From Haliclystus octoradiatus (taxonomy: Eukaryota > Cnidaria > Staurozoa > Stauromedusae > Haliclystidae): a DNA stretch of 64,000 nt. A model generated the notes under the pieces. The model had not been told where the DNA came from and searched no databases. It saw only the letters and a program-made list of their open reading frames with translations. Numbering within the stretch: the stretch's first letter is position 1; every line of letters starts with the position of its first letter. Position numbers and translations under genes: made by a program. The stretch is from the NCBI GenBank assembly GCA_916610825.1, contig OU744450.1, positions 13,028,489 to 13,092,488 of the forward strand. The letters are read 5' to 3'. This document shows positions 53,954 through 63,836 of the stretch, piece after piece.

Positions 53954-54148
53954 TAATATCGACTACTGTACTGATCCAGTCAATGTATGTTATAATATAT
54001 CCAATAAGTGACCAATTCAACCGTCATTACGGGGAGAATCGAGCAAATTTCAGATTGTGTTTATCAATAACTTTCACATACTATTATTATGGAAGTAAAT
54101 TACAATGGATAATATGTCTATCATTAGTGTATATATTAAGTCTAGTAA

Positions 54149-54662
54149 TGTAGCTGCCAAATTGATTATAACGATGAGTTGGCGGTAACTTGACAGATAC
54201 ATAGATTGATGAAAGCGAATAGATAGACATAGAATACTCAAGAAATAGACACAGCTTTTAACAATAACACATAACCATTGATCTCTTTGATATGTACAAT
54301 ATGATATGGAAACTTGTTTTAAACTATAAGATAGGAAAGGTAAAATGAGTTAGCTATATTGATTATATGAGTAATGATTAATTTAACACTAAACTAAACT
54401 AATAAATTATAATGTCATACCGTGTGTCAGCTGCTTCTTTGTTTTTCGTTGTTGATGTTAATATGATTGATGGGCTAATAATAGTATACTTTAAATGTTT
54501 ATTGTAAATATGTTATTTCTACTAATATTACGATATAACGATGTTGATGTTGATGGATTCGATTTTGTTGCCAACTGAACACTTGGTCATGAGCACGCAA
54601 ATTGTATTGCTTCAGTACGCATGCGTATTAGTTAATATATGAAGGTAATATTGGAGCTTACA
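54149..54662 (-). repeat. BEL 3' LTR
   Basis: 514 bp, TGTAGCTGCCAAATTGATTA to GGAGCTTACA in plus orientation; preceded by AGTAA. Confidence 0.93.
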
Positions 54663-54861
54663 TAAGGCCTCCCCAATGTGAGAGTAAATTGAACAGTAAA
54701 GTTTATAATAATATAAAGCGACAATATAATGTAACTGCACTAATTAACGATAAAATAATATTGAATGTCTATAGATATTGCATATAAAATTATAAATGTT
54801 CCATTTTCAATGTTCTTTTATGGTAGTAAATGTGAATATACTTACCCAACTTCCTCGATAC

Positions 54862-57800
54862 TCACTTGGCTTCTTCGAGTATACATAATTTCGTAATTGG
54901 TCGTACCAGGGTTGAATTTTCAGTCTGAACCTTAACAGATCTGACTTTGCCATCTTGACCAGGGTAAGCTTCGATGACTCTGCCAAGTCTCCACACACTT
55001 CTTGGTAGCATCTCATCAGTAAGAAGGACAAGGTCGTTGGTGTTGATGTTGCGATGTGGTTGACACCATTTTTGACGTTGTTGGAGAGTTGGAAGATATT
55101 CTTTCTTCCATCGCTGCCAGAATAGATCAGCCAGGTACTGCGTCTGTCTCCATCGGCGTCGGACGTAGTTGTCTGAGTTGTCGTACATGCCAGTTGGTAG
55201 ATTTGGTGATGGTCGTTGAAGTAAAAGATGATTTGGCGTGAGTGCCTCGTAGTCGTTAATATTATCTGATGATGCTATGATAGGACGACTATTCAGAATG
55301 GCTTCAACTTCAGTTAAGAAGGTATATAATCTGTTGCCTTGCAGATGACGATTTCCTAAGGATCCAATAACTGCTATGAGTGCCTTGCGCACACTCCTGA
55401 TGAGGCGTTCCCAAACACCACTCATGTGACTGGCCTTCGGTGGTTGAAAGTGCCAGTTGATTTTTTGCTGCGACAGATGTTTAGCGATTTTTGATTGGTT
55501 TAACTCAGATAGTGCTTCCTTCAATTCTTTTCTTCCTGATGTAAAGTTGCTTCCATTGTCACTCCAAATATCGCCTGGCTGCCCCCTTCTATTGATAAAT
55601 CTTCTCAATGTGTCAATAAAATCGTTTGTGTCTAGGGAATCCGCTAGTTCTAGATGCACTGCCCTAGACGATAAGCAAGTAAATATGCATCCCCATTTTT
55701 TTTCTGTTTTTCTTCCGTGTTTGACTAACATTGGACCAAAGTAATCCAGTCCAGTATTATGGAATGGGGGGACATCATCTTGTAGTCTTGCTGAAGGTAG
55801 ATTTGACATAATTTGTCTGGCGGGTGTTGCATTATATCTGCGGCAATCAATGCAGTTCCTTACAAGTTTTTTCGATGTTGACCTTGCACCTAGTATCCAA
55901 TACATTTGTCTTGACTCTGCTAAAATATGCTGATAGCCAGCGTGACCAGATTTGATGTGATGATATTGAAGAATTAATTTAGATATGTGATGTTCTTTTG
56001 GCAATATGACTGGATGTCTTGCTGCAAAACTTAAAGGTGCGTGAAACAGTCTCCCCCCAACGCACAATGTATCTTCCTTCAAAAATGGTTGTAGGTTTAA
56101 TAATTTGCTGTTTTTTGATAATTGTTTCTTGTTTTGTAGAGTATTAATTTCTTTTTTGAAGTGTTGTAGTTGGATATATTTAACAATAGATAATTCTGAT
56201 TTCTTTAATTCTTCATGGGTTGGCAGAGTAGTTACACATTCTTGCTTGTTATTCAAGTATTGAAAAAATCTTTTAAGCCATGTTGTCTGCCATATTAACT
56301 TCTTCAAGCTTGATGATGAATTTAAGAACCTTTCGGTTGGACTTTCAATGTCTCCTGTTGCATTAACTATGATTGCAGGTGTTTTAATTTCCACGTCGTC
56401 CTTTAGGTCTGTGTCGATCTTAGGTTTTATAGGCCAAGTTGATTTTTCTTGACTTAAAAATTCCGGTCCATGAAACCAAAGTGAATTTTTTGTTAAATGT
56501 TCTGGTGTCGTACCTCTTGATGCTACGTCTGCTGGATTTTCCTTTGTATTGATATATTGCCATTGTTCAATGTCTGATTTTTCTCTTATTTCTGTAATTC
56601 TTGTAGCGACATACGTACGAAATCTTCGAGATTCACAATTGATATATTTGATTACTGTTGTTGAATCTGTCCAAAATGTAGTATTTGATATCTTCAAACC
56701 AATTTCATTTTGTAGTAATTCATTAACCCTGACTGACATGGTTGCTGCTTGTAGTTCTAGTCTAGGTATCGTCATAGGTTTTATTGGAGCCAACTTGGTC
56801 TTGCTCATGATGAAATTAGAATTTATTTTTCCCTTTGTATCAACTGAACGTAAGTATGATACTGTTGCACAGGCGTATTCTGAAGCATCCGAGAAGTGGT
56901 GTATTTCTAGTTCTGTTGAACCTGATAACTTTATTAGGCGAGGAATTGTTATTCTTTCAGCATGTTCCATGTCATTTATCCAAGATTGCCATAATTTTTG
57001 TTCAATTCCAGGTACAACGTCATCCCAATCCAAGCATAGTTTCCATAACCTTTGTACCATTAGCTTGGCTGGTAGAAGAAGAGGTGTGGCAATACCCAAT
57101 GGGTCATACATTGAGCTGATACAACCAAGCATTGCACGTTTTGTTCTTGCATCAATGTTTCGATTAACCTTGAAACCGAAAGAGTCTTCCTTTACGTTCC
57201 AAATAACACCTAAAGCCCTTTCTGAATTATCATTGCTTTTGAGTAATTCAATTGCATTTGAAGCTAGTTCTGCACCTTCAATTGAGTCAACAACTTTAGT
57301 AGAATTGCTTATCCATTTAGTAAGCTTGAAACCCCCTCTAGCCAAAAGGCTTACCAATTCCGATATCAAATTTATTGCTGTGTGTTCATTTGGAACTGAC
57401 TTCAATAGATCGTCGACGTAGAAATTTTTCAGAACCGTTTCAACAGCTTCAGAGGAATATTTTGATTTATTATCCGTTGCAGTACGATGTAAAGCATAGC
57501 ATGCACAGCATGGAGAGTCTGTTGCACCAAATATGTGCACTTGCATGGCATAGTCCTTAGGGGGGTGGTTGAATTCATTTTCCCACCATAAAAATCTCAA
57601 TGATTGGGTGTCTTCATATCTAACATTTACTTGATGGAACATCTGTTTAACGTCTCCCAGGATAGCTACTTTCTCATGGCGAAATCTTGTTAGGACACCC
57701 AATAGTGCATTATTTAAATCAGGACCATGCAGAAGCTGATTGTTAAGTGATATTCCGTCATGCTTTGCGGCTGCATCGAACACTACTCGGATCTTCTTTT

Positions 57801-60306
57801 TGTTGGGATTGACAACTGCGTGATGAGGTAAGTACCAGATTTTTGATGATTTGAAATTCAGTTCTTCTTGAGATAATTTTTTGGCATGGCCAGACAATAG
57901 GTAGCCATTCAAAGCTTCTTTATAAGATTTATGAAATTCTGGGTTTCTAACAAATCGTTTACGCAAACTTAGCAGTCTGTTCAAGGCTAATTGTCTGTTA
58001 TTTGGTAATTTTATATTTTGATTACGCCACAGTAATCCGGTTTCATAATGCCCTTCAGTTAATTTGCATGTTGCGTTGAGTGTTTCTACAGCTCTTTTGT
58101 CCTCTATTGAGGGTTCCACCTTTTCCCTTATGCCTTGACTGTCAATCTTCCAAAACTTCTCTAGTGTCTGATTTAGATTATCATCAGCTTCATTGATACT
58201 ATTGACTGTGAGTCCCGTTCCTTCCCCGCCGCCTTTACCAATCAAGCACCACCCAAGACATGTTTTAACGGCAATTGGTTCGTTTTTATTTCCCTTCCGA
58301 TGGTCTAGCTGAATTAAAACTTCGGGGACGTCAACTCCTATTATTAATTCCACAGGCTTGTTTTCTACCAGCGGAAATGTAATACCCTTTAAATGAGCGT
58401 AGTCTTCAGTCATTAATTGAGGTGCCTTTCCAGATGTAAAAACATTTAGTTCATTGATTACGATGACCTTTGGCAAGTCGATCCAGGGATTATTATTTTC
58501 GAATGAATTTGCCATCAATTTTACCTTCTCTACATCATGAGTGATTTGCTTGCTATTAACAGTCGATATAGTGATTCTTTCTTTTGAACCTGTAAGTCCT
58601 AAAGAATCAGCTAATGATTTAGAGCATAAGGTAACAGAAGACCCAGTGTCTAATAAAGCGTTTGCTGTAACTTCTAAACCGGATTCGGATTTAATCTTGA
58701 TCCCCACAGTCTGCACCATCGCGTGCTGTGAATTGTTTTTTGTTGTCATGGCAATAACTTCTCCAGCGGCTTCGTCTGTAGCTTGAACGTTAGCAATCTG
58801 TTGCGTAACTTGTGTTTGAGTAGTTGTTTCCTGCCTATTGTTTGTTGCTTGTTGTGTATAGTTATGCAGTAAAGTGTGGTGACGTCCGTTACATTGTCTA
58901 CAATTGATTTGGCTTTTACATATTCTTGCCGAGTGATTTATTCCAAGACAGTTAAAACAGAGTTTATGATGTAGAACTAAATCACGCTTTCCATTGTAAT
59001 TTTGTTTTGTGAATTGTTCACATTTATATACCTTGTGTTCGCCGTTACAAATATTACATTGATTCTGACTTTCTGTATTTATTGCGTTCGACATTGCCTG
59101 TATTGTATTGAGTTCAATGTTGTTTTCTAATTGTTCTTCGTCGACGGCGCCTATTACCAAACTTTTCCCGAATGTTTTTTCTATCTTCATGCTAGCCCTT
59201 CCAAAAACAGGATCATTAAGCGTTTCGGCTTCTGAAACAACGAATTTTGCAATGTGATCTAGTGTAGGGTGAATTGATTTATTCTTAAGCTTTGTTGCCC
59301 TTGAAGCCCATTTATCTCTTAGAAATTGTGGTAACTTTTTTATTACTTGCTTCAACGTTATGTTAGCGTTCATGTCGGATTGATACTCAGTTTTTTGCAG
59401 TGTGTCTACACAATCTTGTAGTGCATACGAAAAATTCAAGATACCTTTAACATCATCATTACGGAATTGGGTTCCTGTTGTTATTTTTGTAATGAATGCA
59501 TTTGAAATTTCATAGCTATTTCCAAATCGTTTTTTGAGCAACCTTAATGCGCGTTTGTAACCGTCATTGATTCCCAAACAGTTTTGGATCACATCTTTCG
59601 CTTCTCCTGTACAACTATTTTGCAAGTGCCATAATTTTTCGTTGTCACTTAACCCTGTTGGGGCCATCATTTGTTCAAATGTTTCTGTGAAGCGGATGTA
59701 ATTTGTACAATCCCCATTAAAGGACAGGGGGCGAATAGTAGGTAGTCCTATTCTAGCAATCATATTACTGAGTTGGTTGCCTTGATTGAAAATGTCAATG
59801 TTATTGGATAGATTTGAATTAGTTGGCGTAAATTGTTTCTCAGGTAAAGTTTCAACCCAATTGCTTACTTTTTCATGCGTGTTTAACTGTTTGTTTATTA
59901 TCGACATCGTTTTTAAAGCAGTGATATTGGGTTTCACGTCGTCAATTTCCTGTGTTTGCACTGTGCTATGTTCACTTTCGTGATCCACGCTGTTGCTACT
60001 GCTGTCATCGCAATATTTTAGATCCAATTCAGCACGTTTTAAGTTCATGTTGACGTTTAGCATCTTCTTACTTTTTGTTAATTCTATTTCTTTATCAATT
60101 AATTTAGAAGTTTCATCCCTCTTGTATTGGGCAAATTCTAGCGCCTGCATTGCCTCTTTTCGGCGAGTCGAATTAGACGTTTTAGAGTGTCTAGATGACT
60201 TAGAGCCTTTTGTTCTAGCAGAATGCTGATCTGCATTTTTGTCAGTGTTCTCATTATATGTTCCCTCTAAGGGTGGCATAGAAGCGCCCTCTCCGTTCTT
60301 CGACAT
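54862..60306 (-). CDS. BEL/Pao gag-pol polyprotein
   Basis: One uninterrupted frame of 1,814 codons, ATG at 60306. Order: basic coiled-coil N-terminus (1-150); gag domain of the DUF1759 type (LPTIRPLSFNGDCTNYIRF, about 188-330); zinc knuckles (CNICNGEHKVYKC about 417, CFNCLGINHSARIC about 450, CRQCNGRHHTLLH about 469); aspartic protease (ALLDTGSSVTLCS, D553); RT with IRVVFDAAAKHDG (about 839), VAILGDVKQMFHQV (motif A, about 880), HIFGATDSPCC and FYVDDLLKS (catalytic YVDD, 963-966); RNase H (HHFSDASEYACATVSYL); integrase zinc domain (HHIKSGHAGYQHIL, CIDC) and core (LDYFGP, IWSDNGSNF, SGVWERLIRSVRKAL); and a C-terminal DUF5641-type domain (RRRWRQTQYLADLFWQRW). All catalytic residues are present; the element looks able to move. 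Confidence 0.95.
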   Translation of the reverse strand: MSKNGEGASMPPLEGTYNENTDKNADQHSARTKGSKSSRHSKTSNSTRRKEAMQALEFAQYKRDETSKLIDKEIELTKSKKMLNVNMNLKRAELDLKYCDDSSSNSVDHESEHSTVQTQEIDDVKPNITALKTMSIINKQLNTHEKVSNWVETLPEKQFTPTNSNLSNNIDIFNQGNQLSNMIARIGLPTIRPLSFNGDCTNYIRFTETFEQMMAPTGLSDNEKLWHLQNSCTGEAKDVIQNCLGINDGYKRALRLLKKRFGNSYEISNAFITKITTGTQFRNDDVKGILNFSYALQDCVDTLQKTEYQSDMNANITLKQVIKKLPQFLRDKWASRATKLKNKSIHPTLDHIAKFVVSEAETLNDPVFGRASMKIEKTFGKSLVIGAVDEEQLENNIELNTIQAMSNAINTESQNQCNICNGEHKVYKCEQFTKQNYNGKRDLVLHHKLCFNCLGINHSARICKSQINCRQCNGRHHTLLHNYTQQATNNRQETTTQTQVTQQIANVQATDEAAGEVIAMTTKNNSQHAMVQTVGIKIKSESGLEVTANALLDTGSSVTLCSKSLADSLGLTGSKERITISTVNSKQITHDVEKVKLMANSFENNNPWIDLPKVIVINELNVFTSGKAPQLMTEDYAHLKGITFPLVENKPVELIIGVDVPEVLIQLDHRKGNKNEPIAVKTCLGWCLIGKGGGEGTGLTVNSINEADDNLNQTLEKFWKIDSQGIREKVEPSIEDKRAVETLNATCKLTEGHYETGLLWRNQNIKLPNNRQLALNRLLSLRKRFVRNPEFHKSYKEALNGYLLSGHAKKLSQEELNFKSSKIWYLPHHAVVNPNKKKIRVVFDAAAKHDGISLNNQLLHGPDLNNALLGVLTRFRHEKVAILGDVKQMFHQVNVRYEDTQSLRFLWWENEFNHPPKDYAMQVHIFGATDSPCCACYALHRTATDNKSKYSSEAVETVLKNFYVDDLLKSVPNEHTAINLISELVSLLARGGFKLTKWISNSTKVVDSIEGAELASNAIELLKSNDNSERALGVIWNVKEDSFGFKVNRNIDARTKRAMLGCISSMYDPLGIATPLLLPAKLMVQRLWKLCLDWDDVVPGIEQKLWQSWINDMEHAERITIPRLIKLSGSTELEIHHFSDASEYACATVSYLRSVDTKGKINSNFIMSKTKLAPIKPMTIPRLELQAATMSVRVNELLQNEIGLKISNTTFWTDSTTVIKYINCESRRFRTYVATRITEIREKSDIEQWQYINTKENPADVASRGTTPEHLTKNSLWFHGPEFLSQEKSTWPIKPKIDTDLKDDVEIKTPAIIVNATGDIESPTERFLNSSSSLKKLIWQTTWLKRFFQYLNNKQECVTTLPTHEELKKSELSIVKYIQLQHFKKEINTLQNKKQLSKNSKLLNLQPFLKEDTLCVGGRLFHAPLSFAARHPVILPKEHHISKLILQYHHIKSGHAGYQHILAESRQMYWILGARSTSKKLVRNCIDCRRYNATPARQIMSNLPSARLQDDVPPFHNTGLDYFGPMLVKHGRKTEKKWGCIFTCLSSRAVHLELADSLDTNDFIDTLRRFINRRGQPGDIWSDNGSNFTSGRKELKEALSELNQSKIAKHLSQQKINWHFQPPKASHMSGVWERLIRSVRKALIAVIGSLGNRHLQGNRLYTFLTEVEAILNSRPIIASSDNINDYEALTPNHLLLQRPSPNLPTGMYDNSDNYVRRRWRQTQYLADLFWQRWKKEYLPTLQQRQKWCQPHRNINTNDLVLLTDEMLPRSVWRLGRVIEAYPGQDGKVRSVKVQTENSTLVRPITKLCILEEAK

Positions 60307-60335
60307 GTTTTGTGATAAAAACGTTTAAAACTTTG

Positions 60336-60849
60336 TGTAGCTGCCAAATTGATTATAACGATGAGTTGGCGGTAACTTGACAGATACATAGATTGATGAA
60401 AGCGAATAGATAGACATAGAATACTCAAGAAATAGACACAGCTTTTAACAATAACACATAACCATTGATCTCTTTGATATGTACAATATGATATGGAAAC
60501 TTGTTTTAAACTATAAGATAGGAAAGGTAAAATGAGTTAGCTATATTGATTATATGAGTAATGATTAATTTAACACTAAACTAAACTAATAAATTATAAT
60601 GTCATACCGTGTGTCAGCTGCTTCTTTGTTTTTCGTTGTTGATGTTAATATGATTGATGGGCTAATAATAGTATACTTTAAATGTTTATTGTAAATATGT
60701 TATTTCTACTAATATTACGATATAACGATGTTGATGTTGATGGATTCGATTTTGTTGCCAACTGAACACTTGGTCATGAGCACGCAAATTGTATTGCTTC
60801 AGTACGCATGCGTATTAGTTAATATATGAAGGTAATATTGGAGCTTACA
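60336..60849 (-). repeat. BEL 5' LTR
   Basis: 514 bp, no difference from 54149-54662 seen; followed by AGTAA. Confidence 0.93.
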
Positions 60850-60854
60850 AGTAA

Positions 60855-61506
60855 GTAGTTTGTACAAAATTTTATTTTATAAGTATATTTCAGATAGGGT
60901 AGATTAACGTAGTAATTAAAGTCAAATAGTAAAATCGATTCTAATCGTCATAATATGAATGTCCAATTCTGCCAGTTTGCTAGTCTGTGTGTGCAAACAC
61001 CGTTCTATAAATCCATTTTATAGGTTTAGTCATGGTTTATTTACGCTACTCTGTAATTAATTGGCTCTCCAACGCTATTGTAGTATAAATACTATATCGA
61101 TTGGCGTAACACCAAGTTCAAATAGTAGTAGTACTGAGTTACATTAAACAGAATTTGCTTGCAATAACTATAACCGTCACAGTGATTAGCTTTTGTATGG
61201 TTAAGTAACAGTTTTCGAAGACTGCTTGAATTCTGATTATCTTACAAAGGTCTATATTGCTACTCGTAAACTCTCTTCTTCTGTAAATTTGAAACGCAGG
61301 AAGCAGGCTAAGAGAAAAAAATGCTAATTAGTATACAGCACAGAATTGCAACATAACAAATGACCCAAATAAGCAATTTTAAAAATGTATCTATATATTG
61401 GATAAACATAATTAAACATAACTATTACAATTTTTAAAACGTTGCCAGCAGCTGTTATCTTATAAAAGCAATATTATACATGGCTAAATATAAAATGATG
61501 ATACAC
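60855..61506. other. Intergenic sequence between MED21/BEL and the SBSPON-like gene
   Basis: AT-rich with no coding evidence. It probably includes the original MED21 3' flank displaced by the BEL insertion. Confidence 0.4.
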
Positions 61507-61653
<147 letters not shown>

Positions 61654-61850
61654 TAATTACAATAGTAATAATAATTAGTTGTTTTTATACCGTATTTTCA
61701 TCACATCTATCTCTCATTTTGTCGCATAACACCTCACCGGAATAAAGGACGTCGGCTTCAACGTGAACACTTAAGGTAAGGTAGCCGCGCAAGGTAATTT
61801 AGAGAACACTTTGGATGGGTTTTATGAACTTTTCATTTAAGTGGACACTT

Positions 61851-62124
61851 TTAAACAAATACAAAATTTGAAAATAGATTTTGTGTACATGTACAATTTG
61901 GGATGATAGGTCCAAGACGGATCCAGTCTCCATGACAACGGTGTAATCCTAACGCCTTCCATCTTGTACGAATTCCCATTTCCCCTTCACCCCGGCAATG
62001 TCCAGAGTCACCACTAACTCTTGATTGACACTCGACGCAAACTGGTAAACGACTTTCTAATTTTGAAGCCCAAGTTTCCGCACATGAATGTCTTTTGAAC
62101 ATCAACTTGAAATTCACACAATAA
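61851..62124 (-). CDS. SBSPON: SBSPON-like last exon
   Basis: Acceptor CTCCGTAG|T at 62125; 91 codons including the stop. Contains CVECQSRVSGDSGHCRGEGE and RWKALGLHRCHGDWIRLGPI followed by NCTCTQN, the conserved C-terminal domain. Confidence 0.87.
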
Positions 62125-63836
62125 CTACGGAGAAATAAAACGTCATGATTAAATATAAGCAGGACTGCATTTGTGACAACCATTAACTAACTAACTAACT
62201 AACTAACTAACCAACTAACGAGGTTGTCGCCATTTATGCAAATCGTCAGAGGGACTTCGGGTAAGATGTGTTTCGCGAGTTACTACATCAGAAAGGTCTC
62301 TGAAAAGTCGCTTTTCAAGGACAAATCAAACAAGGACAAATTAAAATACGCAATTCGATGCATTTCCTCGTTCGTTTCATACCAGTGCGCAACAATAACG
62401 AGAGAGCCAGAAGTGATACAGAAGTGTGCATGATGTGCACTTCGTTTTAACAATTGTTCAGAATGGAATGTTCACTTCAATCAAACTTCAGAGATCAAAA
62501 CAGTGCTGGCAGTCAGCCAGTACTATCAATATTATAATCATAAGTTCTTTAGGAATGTTGCCAAAGGTCACGTCACTTGGCTGAAATGTGTTTAAGAATG
62601 CAAACATATATACGAGAAGAGAGATAAGCCTCAGCTTATATCGAAGAAATCATGAATTTTGACCCAAAAGACCAATTAAGGGACAAATGCTCCTATCGTC
62701 CCCGTTCCCGCATTGCCTTTAATTAGTTAACTAAATGATTAACTATAGAAATGGATCAAATTTGCTTCATTTGACTGGCTTTTGATTAACGGGGTGTGCT
62801 AATTTTATCAGATTATATGCTGCATCCGATTGTTGGATCGGATTAGTCTTCCAAAGTACACCCTACGCATGTTTTAAATATCTTTACATCTAAAGTACAC
62901 AACCAACTACATAACATACCAAGGTCGAATTAAATGTAATATGATAACTAACGCCACTAGCTGATATAGTCAGATATCACAGCATGAAATAATCAGATAT
63001 CCAAATACGTGGATGAATGAGGCCTAAAATGATATCATGTTTAAAATGGTTTTACAAATCAAATCATATGAAACTCACCTTCCTGGCACTTGTGGTTTCT
63101 CAGCTTCGTTTTCATGAGCTGGTAAAATGTTTTCGTATCCCCAAGAACCAAAAGGAACACGGCGATAAGCCTCGGGTAGAATCAGGGCAGTTTCTGGAAT
63201 AAAACCAGGCAATAATAAATCAGTTTTGACTATTCAATAGATCAATACAAATGGTAGAAACGTTACTCTCTTTACTCTTCTCTAACTAGACAGAACAAAA
63301 TTATCAAACATTTAATACATAAACATAAATGTAATGAAGACGAATGACAAGCTGTTACCTTTCTCCCCCCCTCATTGTGACGCCTGCGGTACATTTGTCA
63401 TCCAAAGTGAATAATAGAGAAATAACCACAATAACGATAGGTAGCATGTCGTTGTTTATCATAGTAACTCATAAGCAACTCATCGATGACTTATTAATTC
63501 CTGGCTAATCAATTTGAATAAATAAAGGGCGGGGTTTCCGAATCCAACAATTTCTACAAACATGAGTGGCGGCGAAAACAAGAAAAGCGCGGTTTTTCAT
63601 AAGAAATGTGCAAGCAATAGATGCCTGCGAAGAAAATAGTTTCGCTTCTGACTCACCAATTTTATTTGGACACTGATTGAGTGAACAACCGCGAACTTGA
63701 CGTAGACTAGGGCATTCTTTCCCGCCGTTGACCGGCAACTGAGTTACAATACGTTTTCTTCGCATAACACCAAAGCCACAATCAGCTGAGCATTTCGACC
63801 AGTTAGTCCAGCTATTGACGACACAGTCACGTGACC
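61851..63836 (-). CDS. SBSPON: Somatomedin B and thrombospondin type-1 domain protein, partial
   Basis: Three 3' exons of a secreted extracellular-matrix protein like vertebrate SBSPON (RPE-spondin). Exon 63836-63657 holds a thrombospondin type-1 repeat: CVVNSWTNWSKCSADCGFGV, then RRKR and CPSLRQVRGCSLNQC, with WxxW and six cysteines. Exon 63193-63079 encodes a linker (ETALILPEAYRRVPFGSWGY). Exon 62124-61851 encodes the cysteine-rich C-terminal domain (YCVNFKLMF, LPVCVECQ, RWKALGLHRCHGDWI, CTC) and stop. Phases fit (1, 1, 2). The signal peptide and somatomedin B exons must lie beyond the right end. The match of domain order and C-terminus makes the family call firm; exact orthology is not proven. 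Confidence 0.85.
62188..62219. repeat. (AACT)n microsatellite
   Basis: Seven to eight AACT units at the 5' edge of the hammerhead-relic repeat. Confidence 0.85.
62219..62335 (+). repeat. Decayed copy of the hammerhead-bearing repeat
   Basis: Related to 700-818: shared CGAGGTTGTC, GGGACTTC and ACATCAGAAAGGTCTCTGA. The ribozyme part has decayed (CTGAAAA instead of CTGATGA, AAATC instead of GAAAC). It lies in the last SBSPON-like intron. Confidence 0.55.
62336..63078 (-). other. SBSPON-like intron sequence
   Basis: Between the linker exon donor (GTGAGT, 63078-63073) and the last exon. No further exon or element is seen. Confidence 0.5.
63079..63193 (-). CDS. SBSPON: SBSPON-like linker exon
   Basis: Acceptor TTATTCCAG|AA, donor GGAAG|GTGAGT; 115 bases, phase 1 in and 2 out, reading ETALILPEAYRRVPFGSWGY and then ENILPAHENEAEKPQVPG. 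Confidence 0.8.
63657..63836 (-). CDS. SBSPON: SBSPON-like thrombospondin type-1 exon
   Basis: Acceptor TACGACAG|GG, donor ATTG|GTGAGT; 180 bases, phase 1 on both sides, as expected for a single-exon extracellular module. Encodes one TSP1 repeat with the WTNWSKCSADCG signature. Confidence 0.88.

Larger units (their letters stand above)
54149..60849 (-). mobile_element. Intact BEL/Pao retrotransposon
   Basis: 6.7 kb, with two 514-bp LTRs (54149-54662 and 60336-60849), TG...CA ends, and a 5-bp AGTAA duplication (54144-54148 and 60850-60854). A single open polyprotein gene lies between them. Only 29 bases separate the 5' LTR from the ATG, and no TGG-type primer site is visible there. A GGGGAGG purine tract precedes the 3' LTR. 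By eye the LTRs are identical, so the insertion is recent. Confidence 0.95.

Noticed and set aside
56549..57421. 290-codon plus-strand frame inside the BEL element
   Set aside because: It is antisense to the RT region of the intact BEL polyprotein and has no recognisable domain of its own.
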